Below, piece by piece: positions 1 through 10,100 of a stretch of DNA of 64,000 nt. The stretch lies in the NCBI GenBank assembly GCA_003134785.1, contig PLCN01000007.1, positions 1 to 64,000 on the forward strand. The letters run 5' to 3'. The notes below the pieces were generated by a model, which was given only the letters and a program-made list of their open reading frames with translations, was not told the origin of the DNA and searched no databases. Origin of the DNA: Spartobacteria bacterium. Its GTDB lineage: Bacteria; Verrucomicrobiota; Verrucomicrobiia; Chthoniobacterales; UBA10450. Every line of letters starts with the position of its first letter. Positions within the stretch are counted from its first letter, which is position 1. Position numbers and translations under genes: made by a program.

Positions 1-2558
1 CGACGCGCAACCACATTGCGCGGCTCAACAGCGATGGCAGCCTCGACACCGGTTTTGATCCCAACGCTCCCAACGCGAGCGGCTTTGTTTACAGCCTGGC
101 GGTGCAGGCGGATGGGAAGATTCTCCTCGCCGGCGACTTCACCACGCTCCAGCCCAATGGCGCCCCCACCCCCACAACGCGCAACCGCATTGCGCGGCTC
201 AACAGCGATGGCAGTGTTGACAGCGGCTTTGATCCCAACGCGAACGACACCGTTTACAACGTGGCGGTGCAGATGGACGGGAAAATCCTGCTCGGCGGCG
301 AGTTCACCACGGTGGGAGGCACGGCACGCAACCAAATGGCGCGGCTCAACAATGACAGCGCGCCGCAGAGCCTGAGCGCGCCCGATGTCACGCGCGTGCA
401 ATGGCTACGCGGCGGCGCCGCGCCGGAGGTCGAGCAAGTCACCTTCGAGCTTGCCACCAATGGCCCCTGGACGCTGCTCGGCTCTGGCACCCGGATCGCA
501 GGCGGTTGGGAGTTGACCGGCCTCTCAGTTCCCTTCAGCGGCTCGCTCCGCGCCCGTGGGCGTACCACCAATGGATATCAAAATGGCGGATCCGGTCTCG
601 TCGAACAGGTTCAAAATTTCGTCGTGCCGCCGTCAGCGCTGACCTATTCCACGAATCCTGCCACCTACACGAAAGGCACGGCGATCACTAATAACACGCC
701 GTCGAGCAGCGGTGCCCCGGTCGTTTCTTATTCGATCTCGCCGGCACTGCCTACGGGACTGTCCTTCAACACCAGTACGGGAGTGATTAGCGGAACGCCT
801 ACCGTCCTATCACCCGCCGCCGACTACACGGTCACGGCGACGAACACCGGCGGCTCCACGCAGGCGACGGTCAACATCACGGTCAACGATGTTCCGCCAT
901 CGGCGCTGACCTATTCGACGAATCCGGCGATCTACACCAAAGGCACAGCGATCACGAACAACACGCCTTCCAGTGGCGGCGGCGCGGTCGTTTCCTATTC
1001 GGTCCTGCCGTCGTTGCCTGCCGGATTGTCGCTCGACCCTGGCACCGGCATAATCAGCGGAATACCGACCGCCGTAGCCGCTGCTACCGACTATACGGTA
1101 ACGGCGACAAACTCGGGCGGCTTCACCCCCGTTAAAGTTAACATCACGGTTAAGGACGTTCCGCCTGCGGGGCTGAACTATTCGGCGAACCCCGCCGTTT
1201 ATACCAGGACCGTAACGATCACGAACAACACACCTTCGAACAGCGGCGGAGCAGTCGTGTCCTATTCGATCTTGCCGGCTTTGCCCGGCGGATTGTCGCT
1301 CAGTACCAGCACCGGTGTGATCAGTGGCGCGCCCGCTGTCCTATCGCCCGCGACCAATTACACGGTCACCGCCACAAACTCCGGCGGATCCACGACTGCC
1401 ACCGTGAACATCACGGTCAACGATGTCGCGCCCTCAGTGCTGATCTATTCCACTAATCCGGCCACCTACACCAAAAACACGACGATTACGAATAACACGC
1501 CGACGAGCACCGGTGGCCCAGTCGTTTCCTATTCGATCTCTCCGGCGCTTCCTGCCGGACTCTCCTTCAGCACGAGCACCGGCGTGATCAGCGGAACGCC
1601 CACCGCTGTGTCTGCTGCCACGGACTACACCGTGACGGCGATTAACTCCGGCGGCTTCACGACAGTTACGGTGAACATCACGGTCAATCCACAGCCAACA
1701 CCTACACCCACACCTACGCCTACTCCCGCAGCTACACCGACACCTACACCAACGCCTGGCTTGGTCGGCAACGTCTCCACCCGCCTGCCGGTCGGCGCGG
1801 ATGATAACGCGCTCATCGAGGGCTTTATCGTGCAAGGACCGGCTGGCTCGACCAAGAAAATCATCGTGCGTGCGATTGGCCCATCGCTCGCCGCCTTTGG
1901 AATCGCCGATGCCTTGGCGAATCCGACGCTGGAGATTCATGATGCGAGCAATGCCACGGTCGCGACTAATGACGACTGGCAAACGACTCAGGTGGGTGGC
2001 CTCATCACCGGCGATCAATCCGCGGAGATCAGCGCGAGCCAGCTCGCGCCGAGTAACGATCTTGAGTCTGCGATCATCGCAAATCTTGCGCCGGGCAGCT
2101 ACACCGCAGTGGTGCGCGGCCTGGGGAACACCGTTGGGACCGGCGTGGTCGATGCCTACGATCTCAGCGCTGATTCCCCGGCCAGGCTGGCCAACATCGC
2201 AACGAGAGGTTTAGTTCAAGCTGGCGATAAACTCATGATCGCCGGCTTTATCGTGCAGAATGGGCCGGTCACAGCCGTGATCCGTGCGATAGGACCTTCC
2301 CTGAGTGCCTTCGGCATTACCAATGCGCTCGCGGATACCACGCTCCAGCTAAGAGACCAGAACGGCATAATCGTGTTAGAGAATGATGATTGGAGGACGG
2401 ATCAGGAGCAGGAACTCTTGAACACCGGCCTCCAACCGACTAACGACCTTGAGGCGGCCATCGTGGTGACGATCCAGCCCGGGCAATACACCGCACAGGT
2501 GCGGGGCAAGAATGACACAACCGGCATTGGCGTTGTCCAAGTCTACTTCCTCCAATAA
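1..2558 (+). CDS. Large secreted repeat protein, 5'-truncated by window edge (delta-60 repeats, four Ig-like repeats, paired C-terminal module)
   Basis: The reading frame is open from position 3, so the start and any signal peptide lie outside the window; 851 residues are visible. Delta-60 type repeats (DPNA...VQADGKILLAGDFT) occupy about 3-360. Four Ig-like/He_PIG repeats follow, in register at 624-890, 891-1157, 1158-1424 (exactly 267 bp each) and 1425-1688, each with the pattern LPAGLSxxxxTGxISGTP. A Pro-Thr linker (1689-1760) leads to two copies of a module of about 125 residues (1761-2165 and 2187-2555) that also ends the next two genes. It is probably an exported surface or adhesin-like protein; no catalytic domain is visible. 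Function beyond this is unknown. Confidence 0.85.
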   Translation, partial: TRNHIARLNSDGSLDTGFDPNAPNASGFVYSLAVQADGKILLAGDFTTLQPNGAPTPTTRNRIARLNSDGSVDSGFDPNANDTVYNVAVQMDGKILLGGEFTTVGGTARNQMARLNNDSAPQSLSAPDVTRVQWLRGGAAPEVEQVTFELATNGPWTLLGSGTRIAGGWELTGLSVPFSGSLRARGRTTNGYQNGGSGLVEQVQNFVVPPSALTYSTNPATYTKGTAITNNTPSSSGAPVVSYSISPALPTGLSFNTSTGVISGTPTVLSPAADYTVTATNTGGSTQATVNITVNDVPPSALTYSTNPAIYTKGTAITNNTPSSGGGAVVSYSVLPSLPAGLSLDPGTGIISGIPTAVAAATDYTVTATNSGGFTPVKVNITVKDVPPAGLNYSANPAVYTRTVTITNNTPSNSGGAVVSYSILPALPGGLSLSTSTGVISGAPAVLSPATNYTVTATNSGGSTTATVNITVNDVAPSVLIYSTNPATYTKNTTITNNTPTSTGGPVVSYSISPALPAGLSFSTSTGVISGTPTAVSAATDYTVTAINSGGFTTVTVNITVNPQPTPTPTPTPTPAATPTPTPTPGLVGNVSTRLPVGADDNALIEGFIVQGPAGSTKKIIVRAIGPSLAAFGIADALANPTLEIHDASNATVATNDDWQTTQVGGLITGDQSAEISASQLAPSNDLESAIIANLAPGSYTAVVRGLGNTVGTGVVDAYDLSADSPARLANIATRGLVQAGDKLMIAGFIVQNGPVTAVIRAIGPSLSAFGITNALADTTLQLRDQNGIIVLENDDWRTDQEQELLNTGLQPTNDLEAAIVVTIQPGQYTAQVRGKNDTTGIGVVQVYFLQ

Positions 2559-3013
2559 ACGGGGATCTCCCATTGTGCGCGGCGTGAATGCAATCATCGG
2601 CGTCGCCGTCGTAGAAGTCTTCGCGCTTAACTAATGTAGAGGGTGCCGTCGCGAGACTGCGCGCGTTGCTCTTGAAACGTTAACCGCTTGGATTCCGATG
2701 ACAGCGTTGGGGCGAGAGGGCACATGTGCGGCGTTTCGTGCCCGCTGACAATTGTCTCGACACGATTACGAGCTCCGCTTAAGAACCAACTCGATTACGT
2801 CAGCCGATATTTCAACGATCTTCGGCGCGGTTGAATAGGCCGCTGAGCTGGACCTGCGCTGGGACGCCGCTTTACGCGATCGGTAGAGTTAAATGTAGCC
2901 AGTTCCTCTTTCCGCCGATGAAACTCATGTGCCAAGGTTCCCTCACACGTCTCCTTATTCCCGTAACCCCGGGCTGGATCGCCGACGCTCCGAAACGAAG
3001 AAAGGAAATGCAA
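2559..3013. other. 455-bp gap between the first two large secreted-protein genes
   Basis: Apart from the short 3' module remnant at 2572-2634 I see no gene, RNA or clear promoter here. The reading frame of the next gene is open back to a TTG at 2831, but that stretch does not resemble a signal peptide and is treated as untranslated leader. Confidence 0.5.
2572..2634 (+). pseudogene. Orphan 3' end of the shared C-terminal module
   Basis: Starting 14 bp after the stop of the upstream gene, in a different frame, this stretch encodes IVRG...GVAVVEVFALN followed by TAA. The end of the third large gene (10179 and upstream) reads IVRG...GVAVVEVFALN too. No start codon or rest of a domain is attached. 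It is most simply the relic of an older gene 3' end left by recombination or domain replacement. TGTAGAGG follows the stop, as it does after the second relic at 6925. Confidence 0.7.
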
Positions 3014-6000
3014 ATGCACAGAACTTTTTTTATGACGCTAAAGCTGACTGCCATTCTCACGCTGGCCATGGCCGGGGTGATGCTGGCGGATGTTTACGAT
3101 CACAGCGGCACCAACGGCGATTTTACCGACGGCAAGTGGCTCAATCAAACGACTTCGCCCCCGGGCGGGCCAAACATTTACGGAAATCCCGGCGCCGGCG
3201 ATGACGCCTACTTTTACGGAGCAACTATCACCGCGAGTGGCGGCGGCGTGCATCTGCTCAGTGGCGATAACCTGAGCTTAAGCGGAACGCTGACCGCGGT
3301 GAACGTGGGTATTATCAACGCCTTGTCCGGCGCCGGGACGCTCGACGTGCAAGCCATTGTGACCGACACCAACGGTTTCGGGCCCGTCGTGAGCATAGAG
3401 GGTGGCCATCTGAAGGCGCAGAATGGCGACGGAGTTGCCGGGGTCACGGCAGGTGGCACGGTGACGGACGCCACCTGTAGCGGGACGAACGGCTGCGGCG
3501 GATACGACGGAGGCAGCTCGCTCACGATCACGGGCTTGGGCGGCCCCGGCCAGGCAGGTTTCTTCAACGCCAGCACGCTTACGGCCAGTGGCGGCCTCCA
3601 GGATTTCGGGTTGAACTTTCAAAGCGGCAGCACGGGCAACGTCTCCACGATCAATCGTGGGTCAGCCACGGTTAACGGCGCCGGGTCTAACCTCACAGTG
3701 ACGGGGGACTTTTTGTTGAATTCATCCTCGCTCACGGCCAGCAGCGGCGGGGTTGTCACTGTGAACGGCAACCTGACGCAGCCCACGGGAGCCTCTGTGT
3801 CCGCCACTGGCAGCGGTTCGACCCTTACCGTGGGGCAGGATTTTTCGCTGACTGGAGGCTCCATCCAGATCGATACCGGCGGAGCGGTCAGGGTGGGAAC
3901 ATTAACTCAAAACCGTGGCTCGGACTCTCTCGCCGGCGGCAACTCGACCCTGACGGTGGATCAGGATTTTTCCCTCATGGCAGGATTTCTCGATATCAGC
4001 GCGGGCGGCACGCTCACGGTGAACGGGCAGCTCGTGCTCGACGGTGGGAAAGACCTTGATGGTAATACCATCGGGGGCGGAGGGCATTGGCAGGGAATGG
4101 GGACGACCATCAACAGCAACGGAAGAATGTTCCTTGGCAACAACAGCTCTGGCGGCTTTTCCATTGCGGTCGACAATGGTGCAACGGTGCGAACCGGGGA
4201 GGTGCAGATCGGGTCAAACACCGGTTCTGTGGGGCAAGTTGATTTGTCGGGTGCCGGCACGGTCTGGGAAGTAAAGACGGTCGGACTGGTGGTCGGTCAA
4301 GGTGCGGGCGGCACCTTTAATATTTCGGACGGCGGGCGTCTGCTTTTCGACAACGGGACGCTTTTTGCCGTCGGGCTCGACTCGGGATCAAACGGACAAA
4401 TGACCGTGGATGGCACTGGCTCCTCGATCGATGCCTCGCAGACACAGACCCGCATCGGCGCGTTCGCCGGCAGCATCGGCCGTCTGGCGCTAACGAATGG
4501 CGCTCAAGTCACCTTCGGGCAGGACTCCTTTATCGGAAAGACCGGGAATGGGGGCGTGTCGCTCTCGTCGGGCAGTCGGCTCTCGGTGGCGGGCAATAGC
4601 AACACCCGATTCGGTGTGGCGGACGACGCCGGTTCCTCGGGCGGCATTTCCGTCCAAGGTGGGAGCAATCTCACCGTCGATGCCTACTTTTTCATCGGTG
4701 TCCTAGGCAATGGTTTTGTCGGCGTAGGAACCGGCGGAATGGTCCAGAGTTCCATCGTTGCCCTAGGCGGCGAATCCGGAGCGATCGGGACCGTGGTCGT
4801 TGATGGCGCCGGCAGCATCTGGAATGCGTCGAGCGATGTTTTTGTCGGCCAATCAGGCAAGGGCGCTGGGAAATTGACCGTCTCTTCCGGCGGTGCGTTC
4901 AACGTCGTGGGGGAAGACCCGAGATTTGGCATCGCCAATGAAGCTGGCACCACGGGGGAGTTGGACGTGGACGGCAGCGGCTCAAGCGTGAGTGGGTCGC
5001 GTTTTATCGCAGGCGTTGATGGGGCGGCGACGGTGAAGATCACGAACGGCGGCACCTTACAAATGAGCAATGCCGCAATCGCCTCCTCCCCCGTTTCCTC
5101 CGGCGACGTGCTCGTGTCCGACGCCGGGTCGCTTTGGAAGGTGACGGACTTCGCACTCTACGTCGGTGGTATTCCGCTCGACACCGGGTTTGACCAGGGC
5201 GGGCCAGCGACCCTGACGGTCGCAAACGGCGGACTCGTTCTGGTATCGCAGCTGATCGATATTGCGCGGCTCGGAAAGATCGTCCTTTCCGGCGGCGCCG
5301 TCGGCATTGGAACGAACGCCAACCCCGCGGCCAATACCTTGCGGGTTGCGGCGGACGGGCTGCTCATTGGTTACGCGCGGGTCCAGGGACAGGTGATCGT
5401 TGCTGCCGGCGGAAAAATTCTCCCGGGGAATTCGCCCGGCATCCTGACGATCGACGGCAGCTACACCCAGGAAACAGGGTCAACCTTTTACGCGGAGCTC
5501 GGCGGCTCGGATCCGGGCACTGGCTACGACCAGGTCCAGGTAAGCGGAGCAGCGACCCTGGCCGGCAACCTCCAAGTCCGCCTAACGAATGGATTCACTC
5601 CGGCAGTCGGCCAAACTTTTCGCGTCCTGACCGCGGGTTCGATCAGCGGCGCCTTCACTTCTATTTTGGAGCCGAGCCAGGTGGGGATTTCCGTAACGAG
5701 TGATGCCACCGGTGTGACCGTGACCGTGACCAGCGTGACGGCCGGCGCACCGGCGATCAGCAGCGCGACTACTGCCGTCGCGCGACCGGGCTTGCCATTT
5801 AGTTACCAGATCGCGGCCACGAACAATCCCACCAGCTTCGGCGCGACCGATCTGCCGGCTGGCCTCACGGTTGATAACAACACCGGCCTCATCTCCGGCA
5901 CGCCCACCACCACAGGCGCTTTCATCGTCCCCATCAACGCCAACAATGCCGCCGGCTCCGGCCAGGCCGACCTAATGATCATCAGCGACCCCACCCTCGG

Positions 6001-6820
6001 CAGTGTCGCGCTCCCGCCTTCCAACCTGCTTAACATCTCCACCCGGCTCAATGTCCAGACCGGCGATAACGTCCTCATCGGCGGCTTCATCATCACCGGG
6101 ACCGATCCGAAGAAGGTCATCATTCGCGGCATCGGTCCGTCACTGGCCAATGTCGGCGTCCAGGGTTTCCTGGCTGATCCCATCCTGGAGCTGCACGACG
6201 CGAACACGACCCTCGAGACCAACGATAACTGGAAGACCCGGTCCGATGGCAGCAGCCAGCAGGCCGAGATTGAAGCGACCACCATTCCGCCCACGAACGA
6301 TCTGGAATCTGCGATCGTGAGAACATTACCGGCGAACAATGCCTCTTACACGGCGGTCGTGCGCGGAAAGGACAACACCACTGGCATAGGTGTCGTGGAA
6401 GCCTATGACCTGGACCAGGCGGCGAACTCGAAATTGGGTAACATCAGCACGCGCGGATTTGTCAACTCCGGCGACAATGTCCTGATTGGCGGCTTCATCA
6501 CCGGGAATGGCCTAACGAAAGTAATGGTTCGCGCGATTGGACCCAGCCTTACCAACTTCGGCGTAACGAACCCTTTACAGGATCCGACCCTGGAACTGCA
6601 CGATAGCAATGGCGCCACGATCAGGAGTAACGACAACTGGAAAACGCGCGAGGACGGCACCAGTCAGCAGAGCGAGATCGAAGCCACCACCATTCCACCT
6701 ACGAACGATTTGGAATCGGCGCTGGTGCAGACTCTCAGCCCCGGCAACTACACGGCAGTCGTGCGCGGCAAGGACAACACCACCGGCATCGCCGTAGTGG
6801 AAGTTTATAATTTGCAATAG
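3014..6820 (+). CDS. Large exported T5SS/PEP-CTERM-type repeat protein with Ig domain and paired C-terminal module
   Basis: The ATG at 3014 is chosen because AAGGA (3002-3006) lies 7 nt upstream and the product (1268 aa) then begins with a signal peptide (MHRTFFMTLKL, hydrophobic core, AMAGVMLA). Residues about 40-760 are Gly/Ser/Thr-rich beta-repeats of the T5SS/PEP-CTERM-associated type (GAGSxW.V...L.VG..G.G.L.VS.GG). A PGNSPGILTIDG stretch sits near residue 805, typical of autotransporter-like passengers, and an Ig-like/He_PIG domain covers about 910-993. Two copies of the shared module close the protein (residues 1006-1133 and 1141-1268). No autotransporter barrel, LPXTG or PEP-CTERM anchor is visible, so the route to the surface is open. 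Likely an outer-surface structural or adhesive protein. Confidence 0.85.
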   Translation: MHRTFFMTLKLTAILTLAMAGVMLADVYDHSGTNGDFTDGKWLNQTTSPPGGPNIYGNPGAGDDAYFYGATITASGGGVHLLSGDNLSLSGTLTAVNVGIINALSGAGTLDVQAIVTDTNGFGPVVSIEGGHLKAQNGDGVAGVTAGGTVTDATCSGTNGCGGYDGGSSLTITGLGGPGQAGFFNASTLTASGGLQDFGLNFQSGSTGNVSTINRGSATVNGAGSNLTVTGDFLLNSSSLTASSGGVVTVNGNLTQPTGASVSATGSGSTLTVGQDFSLTGGSIQIDTGGAVRVGTLTQNRGSDSLAGGNSTLTVDQDFSLMAGFLDISAGGTLTVNGQLVLDGGKDLDGNTIGGGGHWQGMGTTINSNGRMFLGNNSSGGFSIAVDNGATVRTGEVQIGSNTGSVGQVDLSGAGTVWEVKTVGLVVGQGAGGTFNISDGGRLLFDNGTLFAVGLDSGSNGQMTVDGTGSSIDASQTQTRIGAFAGSIGRLALTNGAQVTFGQDSFIGKTGNGGVSLSSGSRLSVAGNSNTRFGVADDAGSSGGISVQGGSNLTVDAYFFIGVLGNGFVGVGTGGMVQSSIVALGGESGAIGTVVVDGAGSIWNASSDVFVGQSGKGAGKLTVSSGGAFNVVGEDPRFGIANEAGTTGELDVDGSGSSVSGSRFIAGVDGAATVKITNGGTLQMSNAAIASSPVSSGDVLVSDAGSLWKVTDFALYVGGIPLDTGFDQGGPATLTVANGGLVLVSQLIDIARLGKIVLSGGAVGIGTNANPAANTLRVAADGLLIGYARVQGQVIVAAGGKILPGNSPGILTIDGSYTQETGSTFYAELGGSDPGTGYDQVQVSGAATLAGNLQVRLTNGFTPAVGQTFRVLTAGSISGAFTSILEPSQVGISVTSDATGVTVTVTSVTAGAPAISSATTAVARPGLPFSYQIAATNNPTSFGATDLPAGLTVDNNTGLISGTPTTTGAFIVPINANNAAGSGQADLMIISDPTLGSVALPPSNLLNISTRLNVQTGDNVLIGGFIITGTDPKKVIIRGIGPSLANVGVQGFLADPILELHDANTTLETNDNWKTRSDGSSQQAEIEATTIPPTNDLESAIVRTLPANNASYTAVVRGKDNTTGIGVVEAYDLDQAANSKLGNISTRGFVNSGDNVLIGGFITGNGLTKVMVRAIGPSLTNFGVTNPLQDPTLELHDSNGATIRSNDNWKTREDGTSQQSEIEATTIPPTNDLESALVQTLSPGNYTAVVRGKDNTTGIAVVEVYNLQ

Positions 6821-7169
6821 CTGACAGTTGATCTACCTGAGTCGGATTACTCGCCACGGCGAAGTAGGCTTAGGTCGGGAAGACCTACCGGCGTAGCTGT
6901 CGTAGAAATATCCGCGCTGAATTAATGTAGAGGAGCTCTCGTTCCGGCGTTTTCGTTCCCGTGCCGGGCCAGGAGCGTCTTTCTGCCAATGGCGACAGAA
7001 AAGCATTTACAGCGGTCCCGACTCTTGACCAGACTGCGCTTGCGCTAAGTCTGTCAGGCGCTTGCCGAGCCGTAGCCTTGCGAAGGCTGGTCTCCAGCAA
7101 AGCGCCTTCCCTTCTTCCCGCTGGGTTATCGCTGAACGAAGGGCTCGTTTGGAGAAAAGGTATTTGCTT
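6821..7169. other. 349-bp gap with a module relic; otherwise no recognised feature
   Basis: It holds the relic at 6887-6925. Between about 7060 and 7110 the sequence can fold into small hairpins (AGCCTT-gcg-AAGGCT and GCTGG-tct-CCAGC), but I do not recognise a riboswitch class. The downstream frame is open from TTG 7062 without looking like a signal peptide. Confidence 0.4.
6887..6925 (+). pseudogene. Second orphan 3' end of the shared C-terminal module
   Basis: Encodes TGVAVVEISALN then TAA, 67 bp past the stop of the preceding gene, and matches the last residues of the module in the next gene (TGVAVVEVFALN). As with the relic at 2572-2634, the stop is followed by TGTAGAGG. It has no start and no remaining domain, so it is read as recombination debris rather than a gene. 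Confidence 0.65.
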
Positions 7170-10100
7170 ATGAGAAAGTCACGCTGTCGGAATCGAGTTT
7201 TGCTTGCCGGATTCATCTCAGCCGTGCTCACGGCGGCGTCGGCTGAGGCGGCCACCATTCACGTCACGAACTTGAATGACAGCGGGGCGGGCAGCCTGCG
7301 TCAGGTCATTCAGGACGCCAACGCCAACGACACTATTCAAATCAACCTGGTCGGCACAATCACACTGACCAGCGGCGGTCTCACGATCGACAAGTCTCTG
7401 AGCATTAGTGGCGGCCCGGGGGGAAGATTTACCGCGATCACCCGGGGCAGCGGCGCGCCTAACTTCCGTATCTTCACGATTACATCTGGGACGGTCTCTA
7501 TTAGCAGCCTGGCGATCTCGAATGGCCTTTGCGGAAGCAATGAATTCGGCGGCGGCGCCATCTCTGTCTCTTCGCCAGCCAGCCTTTCTCTTAACTTTTG
7601 CACCATCTCCGGCAACGACGCCAACGGCAACAACGGCGGCGGTATTATTAATAACGGCGGCAAGGTCGATCTTTTTTCCTGCACGATCTCCGGCAATCAG
7701 GCTTCCGTCGGTGGAGGTATTGAAAACAATGGCGGCGGCGGGTCGAACACAATGTCGATCACCAACTGCACGGTCGTCGGAAACGGCGCCAGCAACACCT
7801 CCACCATCGGAGGCGGGGGTGGCGGCATCGACAGTAGCGATGCCTCTCTGGTGATCCTTAATTCGACCGTCGCGGCGAACAGTGCGACGACGAATGCATC
7901 TTCCGGCGGCGGTGGTGGGATTCGCAATGTCAGTTCCGGCCCGGGGACCAGCGCGCTGGTCGTCGGTAATACGATTGTGGCGGCGAACTCCTCAAATCAG
8001 CTGGGGCGCGATGTGCTCGGCGCATTTATTTCCCAGGGTTACAATTTGATCCGGGTTAGCGGCGACAGCACCGGCTTCGGAAGCACAGGCGACCAGCTCG
8101 GCACGGCCGCGTCGCCGCGGGACGCCGATCTGGGTCCTTTGCGCGACAATGGGGGACCGGTCGATACGAGAGCGCCGAACATCACCAGCCCAGCAATCGA
8201 CCAAGGCACGGCGATGGGATCGACGAGTGACGGCCGCGGCCGAACCCGCCCCTATGATAACCCCGCAATATCCAATGCCAGCGGCGGCGACGGTAGCGAC
8301 ATCGGCGCGGTCGAACTACAGCCGCCCATTGTGGTGACGAACAACAATGACAGCGGCACGGGATCGCTGCGCCAGATGATTCTGGATGCGCAGACCGGCG
8401 ACACCATCACCTTCGCGCCTAACGTCACCGGCACGATCAATTTGACGAGCGGCGAGCTGTATTCGCAGCTATCCATCACCATCGATGGACCCGGAGAGAC
8501 GGTGCTGACAGTCGCGCGCAGCGCCGCGGCAGGCACGGCGGCCTTCAGGGTTTTTGAGGTTCTACGACCTACCACCGTAACGATTTCCGGCCTGACGATC
8601 TCCAACGGCAACCCCCCGGGCCCGTATGGCGGCGGCGGGATCTCGAATTCCGGCACGCTGACTGTCCGTGACTGCACCATCCAGGACAACAATTCTTCGG
8701 TTGGCGGGGGAGGGATTGAGAACTCCGGCACGTTGACTGTTACCCGGTGCTCATTCGCGCGCGATAATTCTACCGGATCGGGGGCTGGCGGATTGGAGAA
8801 TACGTCGAGCCTCGCCACTGCTACTGTGACGGGCAGCACGTTTCACGACAATGTTGGTGCGAGCGGCGGCGGTATTGCCAACGAAGGCACGCTGTCTCTG
8901 ACCAATTGCACGATCTCGGGTAACACAGGCGATCCATCCGGCGGCGGTGTTTACAACGCTACGGGAACCTTAACGCTCCTCAATTGCACGGTGGCGAATA
9001 ACAGCGTTAACACCTCGGACACCAACGGCGGTGGCGGCGGTATCTTTAACAGCGGCACCGCCCACCTCGGGAATACAATTGTAGCAGCCAATTCCCACAA
9101 TCAAGGGGGCCGTGACGTCTTTGGTGCGTTCGTGTCGGATGGCTACAACTTGATCCGCGTGAAAGAAAGCAGCACCGGCTTTACTGACGGTGTGAACCAT
9201 GACCTCGTAGGCACGGTAGCCTCTCCGCGAAATGCTTTTCTTGGCTCGCTCCAGGATAATGGCGGAACCACTCTTACCTTGTCGTTAGGTAGTTCCAGTC
9301 CGGCTATCGATGCTGGCAATAATCCCACCGCCCCGGCGCGGGACCAACGCGGCTTCCTCCGGGCAGGCCGGAGCGATATCGGCGCTTTTGAGTTCAACGG
9401 CACGCTGCCCGTGACCCTGGCCAACATCTCGACTCGGGCCTTTGTCCAAACCGGCGACAATGTTCTGATCGGCGGGTTTATCGTCACCGGCAATGTTCCG
9501 AAAAAGGTCATGTTGCGAGGGATAGGCCCATCGTTGAATATCGCGGGGAAACTGGACGATCCAATCCTGGAACTTCATGACGGCACGGGCCTGCTAGTTA
9601 TCGCAAACGACAACTGGAAGGACGCCCCAAACAAACAGGCCATCATCGATAGCACGATTGCGCCGACTAACGATGCCGAGTCGGCGATCTTGATGAATCT
9701 GAATCCAGGCGCCTACACCGCGATCCTGAAGGGCGCCGCCAATAACGGCACCGGCGTTGGTGTGGTGGAAGCGTACGATCTGGATCTAACGGCCAACGCG
9801 AAGCTGGCCAACATCTCGACCCGCTGTTTTGTGCAGGGCGGCGACAATGTGATGATCGGAGGGTTTATTGTGTTGGGAGTCGATCCGCAGAACGTGGTCG
9901 TGGAGGCGCTAGGCCCTTCCTTGCCTGTACCAGGGAATCTGGCCGATCCCACCCTGGAGTTACGCGACGGAAACGGAACTCTCCTCGACGCGAACGATAA
10001 CTGGGGCGATAGCCCGAACAAGCAAGCGATCATCGACAGCACCATTCCACCTACTAACGACCTGGAATCCGCCATCGTGGCTACCTTGCCGGCAAACGGG

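Noticed and set aside
624..1688. Regular direct repeats as a possible CRISPR array
   Set aside because: The period is 267 bp, every unit is coding and in frame, and there are no short repeats with unique spacers.
1689..1760. ACACCTACACC-type microsatellite as a regulatory or recombination site
   Set aside because: It encodes the Pro-Thr linker of the secreted protein; length variation is possible but nothing else is indicated.
1434..2018. Long antisense frames under the repeat-protein genes (also at 5803-6339, 8252-8839 and elsewhere)
   Set aside because: They mirror repetitive GC-rich coding sequence, lack starts with ribosome sites and show no family motifs.
7021..7150. Possible riboswitch before the beta-helix gene
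   Set aside because: Small hairpins can be drawn, but no conserved core of a known class (cyclic-di-GMP, cobalamin, others) is present.
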